Below are positions 27,704 to 35,407 of a DNA stretch of 64,000 nucleotides, piece by piece. Both the position numbers and the translations under genes were made by a program. This stretch comes from Acetobacter thailandicus (GTDB lineage Bacteria; Pseudomonadota; Alphaproteobacteria; Acetobacterales; Acetobacteraceae), in contig NZ_WOSV01000003.1 of assembly GCF_011516655.1 (NCBI RefSeq), positions 248,001-312,000 of the forward strand. Direction: 5' to 3'. Every line of letters starts with the position of its first letter. The first letter of the stretch is position 1. The notes beneath the pieces are model-generated. The model saw only the letters and a program-made list of their open reading frames with translations. It did no database searches and had not been told where the DNA came from.

Positions 27704-29746
27704 ATGAGTGACCTGTTTTCCGGGCTTCCCCGTCCCCCCCGCAAGCCGACAGGCAAAGCACCTGCCACGGCAACCGGAACAGATAATGCGGGCAAAACAG
27801 CAGATTATAATGCTGATGCGATTGAAGTTCTTGAAGGGCTTGAACCAGTCCGCCGCAGACCGGGCATGTATATTGGCGGCACAGATGAAACCGCCCTGCA
27901 TCACCTGGCGGCAGAAGTGCTTGATAACGCAATGGATGAAGCCGTTGCCGGGCATGCTTCCACTATTGATGTCACACTGGAACCAGGTGACAGACTGGTT
28001 ATTCGCGATAATGGCCGTGGCATCCCCGTTGATGCACACCCCCGCTTTCCTGACCGCTCAGCTCTTGAGGTTATTCTCACAACACTGCACGCCGGTGGCA
28101 AATTCTCCGGTAAGGCCTATGCCACATCAGGTGGCCTGCATGGTGTAGGTTCATCCGTCGTCAATGCATTGTCATCACGGATGGATGTCGAAATAGCCCG
28201 CGACCGCACCATCTGGCAGCAAAGCTACGAACGCGGCATCCCCGTGACGCCACTGGAGAAGGCCGGCGTTACACAAAACCGTCGTGGTACGCAGATCGCT
28301 TTTGTACCTGACACACAAATTTTTGGTACACATCACTTCTCGCCGGCCCGCCTTTATAAACTCTGCCGTTCAAAAGCATTTTTGTTTCGTGGGGTGACTA
28401 TTCGCTGGGCCTGCGACCCCTCGTTACTAAAATCTGGGGACGAGACACCTACTGAAGCCGTATTGCACTTTCCAGGCGGGCTGGCAGACAGCCTGACAGA
28501 CGAGCTGGGAACCAACCCGGCGCTGCTCACCCCGTTATGGACAGATGTCGCCTCCCTCCCCCCCACACATGACGGTCAGGATAACGGACGAGTCGAGTGG
28601 GCTGTTGCTTTTCTCGACAGCGGTACAGCCGCTCTGGCCTCCTACTGTAATACGATCCCGACATCACAGGGCGGCACACACGAAACTGGTTTTCGTAATG
28701 CTCTGGTCAAAGGTCTTCGCACCTGGGGTGATCAGCGTTCAACAAAAAAAGCTTCGGCCATTACGGCTGAAGATATTCTTGGCGCCATTGCGGCAAAGCT
28801 CTCGGTATTTATCCGTGACCCGCAGTTTCAGGGCCAGACCAAAGAAAAACTGACATCACCCGAAGCCAGTAAACTGGTTGAAACGGCCCTGCGTGACCGT
28901 TTTGATCACTGGCTGGCACAAAACCCGCCTCAGGCTGATGCGCTTCTGGCATTTGTTATTGACCGTGCTGAGGAACGCCTTCGGCGGCGTGAACAAAAAG
29001 ATACACCCCGTAAAAGTGCTACGCGCCGCCTGCGCCTTCCAGGCAAGCTGACTGACTGCACCAGGGAACAGGCGCAGGATACTGAAATTTTTCTGGTTGA
29101 AGGCGACTCCGCTGGTGGATCAGCTAAACAGGCCCGTAACCGTGAAACCCAGGCTATTCTGCCGCTCAGAGGCAAAATTCTTAACGTCGCCAGCGCAACG
29201 ACTGAAAAACTTCGGGCGAACCAGGAACTGCGTGACCTGATTGAAGCTCTGGGCTGTGGATCAGGTGACCGCTGCGATATTACAAAACTGCGCTATGGCC
29301 GTGTTATCATCATGACCGATGCTGACGTAGACGGTGCACACATAGCCTCGCTGCTGATGACCTTCTTTTACCGCGAGCTGCCAGAAATTATTCAGGGCGG
29401 TCATCTCTACCTGGCGCAGCCCCCTCTCTACCGGCTGACACAGGGCACACGCACCGTCTACGCAATGGATGACGATGACCGTGAAAAGAAACTTAAAACC
29501 GTCTTTAAGTCACGTGGCAAAGTAGACGTCTCTCGTTTTAAAGGGCTCGGAGAAATGCCACCCGCTGACCTTAAAGAAACAACTATGGACCCACGTAAGC
29601 GCACTCTGCTACGCGTAGTTATCCCCGCTGAAGACAGACTCCTGACACGTGAACGCGTTGAAAGCCTGATGGGGCGAAAACCTGAGCTGCGTTTTGCGTT
29701 CATTCAGGAGCATGCCTCATCAGCTGATGAACTTCTGGATGTCTGA
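27704..29746 (+). CDS. parE: DNA topoisomerase IV subunit B
   Basis: ParE is the ATPase subunit of topoisomerase IV, which decatenates replicated chromosomes. The 680-residue length and the Toprim motif EGDSAGGSAKQARNRE followed by LPLRGKILNVAS fit ParE rather than GyrB. The GHKL ATPase site is visible as EVLDNAMDEA, DNGRGIPVD and GGLHGVGSS, and the metal-binding DADVDGAHI is present. I use ATG 27704 (MSDLFSGLP); the frame is open for 159 bp upstream but the extension is unlike the family. A TATACT box lies at 27651-27656. The 207-bp upstream region holds no other gene. Confidence 0.95.
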   Translation: MSDLFSGLPRPPRKPTGKAPATATGTDNAGKTADYNADAIEVLEGLEPVRRRPGMYIGGTDETALHHLAAEVLDNAMDEAVAGHASTIDVTLEPGDRLVIRDNGRGIPVDAHPRFPDRSALEVILTTLHAGGKFSGKAYATSGGLHGVGSSVVNALSSRMDVEIARDRTIWQQSYERGIPVTPLEKAGVTQNRRGTQIAFVPDTQIFGTHHFSPARLYKLCRSKAFLFRGVTIRWACDPSLLKSGDETPTEAVLHFPGGLADSLTDELGTNPALLTPLWTDVASLPPTHDGQDNGRVEWAVAFLDSGTAALASYCNTIPTSQGGTHETGFRNALVKGLRTWGDQRSTKKASAITAEDILGAIAAKLSVFIRDPQFQGQTKEKLTSPEASKLVETALRDRFDHWLAQNPPQADALLAFVIDRAEERLRRREQKDTPRKSATRRLRLPGKLTDCTREQAQDTEIFLVEGDSAGGSAKQARNRETQAILPLRGKILNVASATTEKLRANQELRDLIEALGCGSGDRCDITKLRYGRVIIMTDADVDGAHIASLLMTFFYRELPEIIQGGHLYLAQPPLYRLTQGTRTVYAMDDDDREKKLKTVFKSRGKVDVSRFKGLGEMPPADLKETTMDPRKRTLLRVVIPAEDRLLTRERVESLMGRKPELRFAFIQEHASSADELLDV

Positions 29747-29797
29747 GCCTATGCCTGCCCTGACCTTTTCTCTCTCTGCACATCCTGTGCGGTATAC

Positions 29798-30694
29798 ATG
29801 AGCACTGACCACAAGCAGACAACAACCAAAGAACGCACAACCGCTGTTATGCAGTTACTGGGGGGAATGATCTCCCTGCAATTTGGCTCATCTGCTGCTA
29901 AAACTATGTTTCCCATTTTCGGTGCGACAGGCATGGTTGGCTTACGTGCCTGCTTTGCTGCCGTGATCCTGGTCATATTTTTTCGCAGCTGGACTATATT
30001 GTCGTGGAAAACCCTGCGTATGGCCATGCCGTATGGTCTGGTCACCGCCCTGATGAATGTGTTTTTCTATCTGGCACTTCAGCGCATCCCTCTGGGCATG
30101 ACGGTTGCTATCGAATTTACCGGCCCGCTTTTCCTGGCCTTTCTTCACTCACAGCGTCTGGCAGATGTCGGATGGCTTTTGCTGACTGTTACAGGTCTGG
30201 TTCTCTTACTCAGGCCATCACATACAACCTCCCCCGATACACTTGGTGTTCTTTTTGCGCTTGGGGCAGCCACCTGCTGGGCATTTTACGTTGTCTTTGG
30301 AAAACGGCTGATTGGTAAAATGGCACCCGGTCACGCCTGCGCCCTGGGGCAGCTTTGCGGCGGCATCAGTCTTTTCTTTCCCTGCTTTGTACCCGCACTT
30401 ATTACAGGCTCATCACACCCCTCTCTGCTGGCACTGGGCTTTATAGTTGCACTCTGCTCTTCTGCCATACCTTACGCACTGGAGATGCGTGCCATGCACA
30501 CGCTCTCAGCGCGTGAGCTGGGCATTTTCTATAGCCTTGAACCTGTCTGCGCTGTGCTGGCCGGGGTTCTCATCCTGCATGAGCATCTCGAACTTTTACG
30601 TTTTTGCGGTATTCTCCTGGTCGCAGCAGCTTCGGCTGGCACCGTAATCATGCCTGAGAAAAAAGACCGGCCCACTTCATCATCTCACACATAA
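29798..30694 (+). CDS. EamA-family inner-membrane exporter (RhtA-like)
   Basis: The 298-residue protein has about ten membrane helices arranged as two EamA repeats. The pattern SLQFGSSAAKTMFPIFGATGM near the N-terminus and EFTGPLFLAFLHSQR in the first repeat resemble RhtA, the threonine/homoserine exporter of the drug/metabolite transporter superfamily. The substrate cannot be fixed by sequence. It follows parE by 51 bp and ends at a strong bidirectional terminator. Confidence 0.85.
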   Translation: MSTDHKQTTTKERTTAVMQLLGGMISLQFGSSAAKTMFPIFGATGMVGLRACFAAVILVIFFRSWTILSWKTLRMAMPYGLVTALMNVFFYLALQRIPLGMTVAIEFTGPLFLAFLHSQRLADVGWLLLTVTGLVLLLRPSHTTSPDTLGVLFALGAATCWAFYVVFGKRLIGKMAPGHACALGQLCGGISLFFPCFVPALITGSSHPSLLALGFIVALCSSAIPYALEMRAMHTLSARELGIFYSLEPVCAVLAGVLILHEHLELLRFCGILLVAAASAGTVIMPEKKDRPTSSSHT

Positions 30695-30696
30695 AA

Positions 30697-30723
30697 AAAG
30701 CCAGACACTCAGGTCTGGCTTTT
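30697..30723. terminator. Bidirectional terminator between rhtA-like gene and nuoM
   Basis: AAAAGCCAGAC (30697-30707) pairs perfectly with GTCTGGCTTTT (30713-30723), with five bases in the loop. The A-run and T-run make it work on both strands. It lies 2 bp after the exporter stop codon and 25 bp from the nuoM stop. Confidence 0.9.
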
Positions 30724-30748
30724 ATCATCAGCAAAACTTTTACAGGCC

Positions 30749-32278
30749 TTACCGGTAAACGGCATGCTCATGTGGGGCCTGCAACATCGCGGTATGATCA
30801 GCAGCGGCTCTGTTCATAAGTTCAGCCTGTACACTCTGCGTCACGACCGGATCGAAAAGACGGGTAAAAGTACCGGGGTAAATACCCATCCACAAAATAA
30901 TAACAGCCAGAGGAGCAAGCACAGCAACCTCTGTCATCGTCAGGTCACGCAAGGCACTTGTGGTTTCTCTGACTGTGCCAAACAACACGCCTTTGTATAG
31001 ATAAAGCATATAGACAGCGCCCATGATCATGGTGGTGCCTGCCAGTAAGGCAACCCACAAAGACACATGTACTGCACCCATAATCACCAGTAACTCACCG
31101 GCAAAAGAGCTGGTACCTGGCAGACCAACATTCGCCATTGTGAAAAGCATGGCAAATGTCGCCAGCAAAGGCATCTGTCGCGCAACACCACCAAGCTGCC
31201 CGATCTCTCTGGTCCCGGCTCTTACGGCAATAACTGACACACAAAAGAACAATGCAGCAATCACGATACCATGTGAGAGCATTTGCAGAATAGCACCATC
31301 AATCCCCTCTGCGGTCAGCGTGAACAGACCAACAGCAATCATACCCATATGAGAGAATGAGGAATATGCGATAACCCGCTTCATATCGGTCTGTGCAAAG
31401 GCAATATAGGCCGCATAAATGATCGCCACAACGCCCAGCGCAAGAACGTAAGGAGCGAAGGCATGGGCTGCTTCAGGGAACATCAGGATACCAAAGCGCA
31501 GCAACCCATAAGCACCGGCCTTAGACAAAATGCCCGACAGCATAGCAGACGCAGGAGCCGGTGCCTCGGTATACGCATCAGGCAGCCAGGCATGCAGCGG
31601 AAACAGCGGGAGTTTCACACCAAAAGCAAGAATGAAAGCAAGCAGCAGCCAGCCCTGAACCTGATGCGAGAACCCTGCGTTCATCAGAGCCTGTATATCA
31701 GTCGTCCCTGTTTTCAGCCACATTGCGACCAGTGCAAGCAACATGAACAGCGAGCCACCAAAAGTGAACAGAAAGAACTGCAAAGAGGCCCAGATTCTGC
31801 GGCGACCACCCCAGACACCAATCATAAGACTGGCAGGGATAAGCGTTGCTTCATAGAAAATATAAAACAGGATGAGATCCTGCGCTGAAAACAGGCCAAA
31901 CAGAGCTGTTTCAAGCAAAAGGACTGTCACAGTAAAGGTGCTGATCTGCGTTTTGACAGAATTCCAGCTCACCATGAGTGTCAGCGGTGTCACCACAGCT
32001 GTCAGCAGGATAAAGACCAGGGAAATACCATCAAGGCCGGTATGGTAGGACATACCATAATCTGTCATCCAGCCCAGACGCTGCTCAAACTGTAGCCCGG
32101 GTGTTTTAGGGTCGAACCCACACCACAACATAACGCTCAGGACGAGGACAGCAAGGCTGGTTGCAAACCCAACCCATTTGGCTGCCAGTTGTTTGGTATT
32201 GCCTCTTCCCATAAGAATGACCAGCAGGACGCCGGCTAAAGGAAGATACGTGATTATGGAAAGCAGGCTGGAGTACAC
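30749..32278 (-). CDS. nuoM: NADH-quinone oxidoreductase subunit M, isolated from other nuo genes
   Basis: NuoM is one of the antiporter-like proton-pumping subunits of respiratory complex I. The 509-residue protein has about 14 membrane helices and keeps the functional residues: Glu in LFYIFYEATLIP, Lys in FGVKLPLFPLHAWLPDAY, and the QTDMKRVIAYSS and FTMANVGLPGTSSF motifs. Thus it looks intact. The start is GTG 32278 (weak GGTGAG upstream). It lies alone behind mutL and in front of a convergent exporter, without nuoL, nuoN, nuoK or any other nuo gene in the window. A Mrp-type antiporter or hydrogenase subunit is the alternative, but the motifs are those of NuoM. Confidence 0.92.
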   Translation of the reverse strand: MYSSLLSIITYLPLAGVLLVILMGRGNTKQLAAKWVGFATSLAVLVLSVMLWCGFDPKTPGLQFEQRLGWMTDYGMSYHTGLDGISLVFILLTAVVTPLTLMVSWNSVKTQISTFTVTVLLLETALFGLFSAQDLILFYIFYEATLIPASLMIGVWGGRRRIWASLQFFLFTFGGSLFMLLALVAMWLKTGTTDIQALMNAGFSHQVQGWLLLAFILAFGVKLPLFPLHAWLPDAYTEAPAPASAMLSGILSKAGAYGLLRFGILMFPEAAHAFAPYVLALGVVAIIYAAYIAFAQTDMKRVIAYSSFSHMGMIAVGLFTLTAEGIDGAILQMLSHGIVIAALFFCVSVIAVRAGTREIGQLGGVARQMPLLATFAMLFTMANVGLPGTSSFAGELLVIMGAVHVSLWVALLAGTTMIMGAVYMLYLYKGVLFGTVRETTSALRDLTMTEVAVLAPLAVIILWMGIYPGTFTRLFDPVVTQSVQAELMNRAAADHTAMLQAPHEHAVYR

Positions 32279-32407
32279 GGCGTTCTCACCATCCGGGTTA
32301 CACTAAATAAGTGAGCTCTATTGTGCTCCCTTTTCTTGCAGCCGACCAGAGAAATAGTGTTCACATTCAGCCGACCTGCAGGAATTTTTATAAAATACTC
32401 TGAAACA

Positions 32408-34303
32408 CTACCTGCGGCCAAAAAGCTTTTCGAGATCTTTTTTACTAAATTTCAACCATGTCGGACGTCCATGTGAGCAGGTACCTGCCCTGGGCGTCTG
32501 CTCCATCTGACGAAGCAAAGCATCCATCTCTTCGCGGGTCAGGCGACGACCGGCCCGAATACTGCCATGACAGGCCATACGGGCAATGACAGCATCAAGC
32601 CTGCTATCCAGAGAAGGCATTTCATCAGGTCTGCCGCTGTCATCTGCCTCAAGCTCTTCTGCCAGATCACGCAAAATACCTCTCGAGTCGCTGGTATTCA
32701 GCAAAGCTGGCAACCCTCTGACCAGAACAGCATCTGCACCAAAGGCCTCAAGCTCTATACCAAGTTGTGAGAGCAGAGCCTGTCTGGCGACAAGCAGCTC
32801 CACCTGGGCAGGTGGCAGATCAATGACATCAGGCACAAGTAAACGCTGCGCCTTTACCTGACCACTCAGAAACTGCTCACGCATGCGTTCATGGGTCAGG
32901 CGCTCATGAGCTGCATGCTGGTCAACCAGCACCAGGCCGCCATCAGAAGCAACAGCAATCACATACGTATCCAGAACCTGCGCAACAGCACCACCCAGAG
33001 GGTAATCTGTCTCATCCTCAACATGAACAGTGACAGGCTCGGGATGATGCAACGGTGCCCGGACACCCTCTGAAAATCTGTGCTCCTGCGGAGGCAAAAC
33101 CCGGACAGAAGGAGAGTCAGGCAATGCCAGACGTCCTTCAGCAGGACGATGTAAGGTGCTCTGTGCCGGATAGGGCGCTGTTGCAGCCTGCGCTAAAGCA
33201 GTCTGCTCGGGTGGATACCAGATACGAGCCGGACGACCGGCTGGCGGTAAAGAGGGCCTGACACCGACATAGCCTGCCCCTCCTTCTAATGCCCTGCTCA
33301 GCGTGCCGATAACCAGTGACCTGACGGCAGCCTCATCAGCAAAACGGAGCTCTGTTTTAGCGGGATGAACATTCACATCAACTTTTTCTGGCGGGATATC
33401 AAGCATCAGCACCAGTACAGGGTGCCGACCCACCTCCATAACCCGGCGGTATGCCACACTCACAGCCGTTTTCAGCACAGGGTCAACAACCGGCCGGTTA
33501 TTCACCAGCATAAACTGCCCGGCTCCTGTTGCCCGGTGTACAGAGGCGCCACAGGCAAAACCTGACAGCACCATTCCATCGCGTTCACCATGAATATTTA
33601 GAAAACCATCAGCATCCTGCACGCCCAGCACAGCTGAGGCACGGGCGGCCATATCCTGCGCAGGCAGGTCAAGCCGTTCACGCCCATCCATCGTGAAACG
33701 GAAAGCGGTACCCGGCACTGAGAGCGCAAGCCGGCGAATAGCAGCCTCAGCGTGATTACCTTCTACCCTGGCACTTTTAAGAAATTTACGACGAGCCGGT
33801 GTTGCAAAAAAAAGGTCTTCAACAACAACGCTGGTACCCGGCACACCCGCTACAGGTTCAGGAGGTGTAATTTTACCTCCGGCCACATGTATACGCCAGG
33901 CTGTACTATCCTGCGCAGTACGTGACGTAATGGTCAGACGCGCCGCAGCACCAATGGAAGGAAGAGCTTCACCACGAAACCCAAGCGTTGTAATGCGCAC
34001 GAGGGTTTCATCATTAAGCTTTGAGGTGCAGTGCCGTTCAACAGCCAGCAGCAACTCATCGGGGGTCATGCCACAGCCATCGTCTGTAACAATTATCCGG
34101 TCAGTGCCGCCACCTTCCAGACGAATATCAAGACGCTGCGCACCCGAATCGATGGCATTTTCAACCAGCTCTTTTAAGGCCGCTGCAGGCCTCTCAATCA
34201 CCTCACCTGCCGCGATGCGGTTGACCAGCACCTCTGGCAGGCGGCGCAGCCTGGGCCGGAGCGGCACTGCACCCGGCCCCTCTGGTATTATGTCAGCTGA
34301 CAC
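32408..34303 (-). CDS. mutL: DNA mismatch repair protein MutL
   Basis: MutL links mismatch recognition by MutS to strand incision. The 631-residue product has the N-terminal GHKL ATPase (RIAAGEVIERP, ELVENAIDSGA, DDGCGM, TLGFRGEAL) and a C-terminal domain with the endonuclease metal motif DQHAAHERL and the conserved ACHGSIRAG and CSHGRPTW stretches. It should therefore nick DNA itself, unlike E. coli MutL. The start codon appears to be GTG 34303, 16 bp after the BamF-like stop. The linker (about residues 335-430) is Pro-rich. Confidence 0.95.
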   Translation of the reverse strand: MSADIIPEGPGAVPLRPRLRRLPEVLVNRIAAGEVIERPAAALKELVENAIDSGAQRLDIRLEGGGTDRIIVTDDGCGMTPDELLLAVERHCTSKLNDETLVRITTLGFRGEALPSIGAAARLTITSRTAQDSTAWRIHVAGGKITPPEPVAGVPGTSVVVEDLFFATPARRKFLKSARVEGNHAEAAIRRLALSVPGTAFRFTMDGRERLDLPAQDMAARASAVLGVQDADGFLNIHGERDGMVLSGFACGASVHRATGAGQFMLVNNRPVVDPVLKTAVSVAYRRVMEVGRHPVLVLMLDIPPEKVDVNVHPAKTELRFADEAAVRSLVIGTLSRALEGGAGYVGVRPSLPPAGRPARIWYPPEQTALAQAATAPYPAQSTLHRPAEGRLALPDSPSVRVLPPQEHRFSEGVRAPLHHPEPVTVHVEDETDYPLGGAVAQVLDTYVIAVASDGGLVLVDQHAAHERLTHERMREQFLSGQVKAQRLLVPDVIDLPPAQVELLVARQALLSQLGIELEAFGADAVLVRGLPALLNTSDSRGILRDLAEELEADDSGRPDEMPSLDSRLDAVIARMACHGSIRAGRRLTREEMDALLRQMEQTPRAGTCSHGRPTWLKFSKKDLEKLFGRR

Positions 34304-34319
34304 GGGTCAGGCGGCCATC

Positions 34320-34856
34320 TTACCAGGGCTGATACCAGCTCTTTTTGTTAGCCGGTTTCGTTGGGGTTGCCCCTGAAGTCAAAGGCTTACCAAGAGCTGC
34401 ATTCTTTTTCAGGCGATCATTTTCTTTGTCAGCATCAACGACTGAGCCGGCTGTACCACCGTGCCAGAACATGATCTGATCAACAAAACCTGAATCATTC
34501 GGCTCAAGCCCGCCTTCATCTGATGCATCGGATGCGGCTGTTGCTGACTGAACCAGAATTGTCTGCCCTGAGCTGGAAGCACCACTTTCACCATGCAGAG
34601 CAACATCAGGAGACAAAGTTTCAAGAGCCTGCAGGCGCTCGCTCTCATCCTGAGGGCGCTCAGCGCCACTGACAGGCCTGGCCAGTTCGTTCATGGGCGG
34701 CATAGAAAGTGGTGCGCGTGTTGTCACCGTATATTCATCAGGCATACTGCGCTCAAGACCAAAGGCACGTGCAGCTTCAGACCCTGTGCAGCCAGACAGC
34801 AGCGTTAACCCGCATAACAAGAAAGAAGAAGTCAGTCCTACAACACAGCGTGACAT
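34320..34856 (-). CDS. DUF3035 / BamF-like lipoprotein
   Basis: The 178-residue product has a lipoprotein signal with lipobox LSGC (Cys23) and the DUF3035 hallmark PDEYTVTTRAPLSMPP just after it. The DUF3035 family includes the alphaproteobacterial BamF component of the outer-membrane protein assembly machine. The rest is low in complexity and rich in Ser, Ala and Asp. The order lspA then this gene then mutL follows the direction of transcription; LspA would be the peptidase that processes it. The BamF role is inferred from family membership. Confidence 0.82.
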   Translation of the reverse strand: MSRCVVGLTSSFLLCGLTLLSGCTGSEAARAFGLERSMPDEYTVTTRAPLSMPPMNELARPVSGAERPQDESERLQALETLSPDVALHGESGASSSGQTILVQSATAASDASDEGGLEPNDSGFVDQIMFWHGGTAGSVVDADKENDRLKKNAALGKPLTSGATPTKPANKKSWYQPW

Positions 34857-34912
34857 TTTTTGCCTTTTACCCTTTTCAGACCAGTCAGCACACCACAGAC
34901 TGGTTTTCTTGT

Positions 34913-35407
34913 TTAAGTGGCCTGCGGCTTATTGCCTGCACGCATATTATGCAACAACAAAACGCCTACTGCACAGACAATAGCTGAGTCAGCAATATTA
35001 AACACGTACCATGAATGACCAAAAGCGTGAGCGTGCAGAAAATCAACCACTGCCCCATAACGCAGACGGTCAATCACATTACCTATCGCGCCGCCAATAA
35101 TTGCTCCGACACAAACCGCTATCAGGCGGCTGGATGTTTTAAACATCCACACCAGCAAACCACATACCACAGCCAGCGCCACTGCGGAAAAAACAAACGG
35201 CCCTGCAACCCCGCCAAGCAGGCCAAAGGTCACGGCATGATTCCACACCATCGAGAAATTAAGGAACGGTAAAACATAGACCGAACCTTTCTCTGGCAGG
35301 TCAAGACCGTAGAGAATCCAGAATTTGCTTAGCTGGTCAGCTGAAAGCACCAGAAACATAACCAGCAGACCCAGCCCCGCTGAGCGCAGCAAAAAAGGTT
35401 TGCTCAC
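34913..35407 (-). CDS. lspA: Lipoprotein signal peptidase II
   Basis: LspA is an aspartic protease of the inner membrane that cleaves prolipoproteins before the lipidated cysteine. The 164-residue protein has four membrane helices and both catalytic aspartates, in GNVIDRLRYG and FNIADSAI. It starts at GTG 35407, which overlaps the ileS stop by four bases (GTGA). The pairing with ileS is widespread in bacteria. Confidence 0.95.
   Translation of the reverse strand: MSKPFLLRSAGLGLLVMFLVLSADQLSKFWILYGLDLPEKGSVYVLPFLNFSMVWNHAVTFGLLGGVAGPFVFSAVALAVVCGLLVWMFKTSSRLIAVCVGAIIGGAIGNVIDRLRYGAVVDFLHAHAFGHSWYVFNIADSAIVCAVGVLLLHNMRAGNKPQAT

Noticed and set aside
30749-32278. Mrp antiporter or hydrogenase membrane subunit
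   Set aside because: Motifs around the conserved Glu and Lys and the length match NuoM better, and no partner genes of those systems are present.
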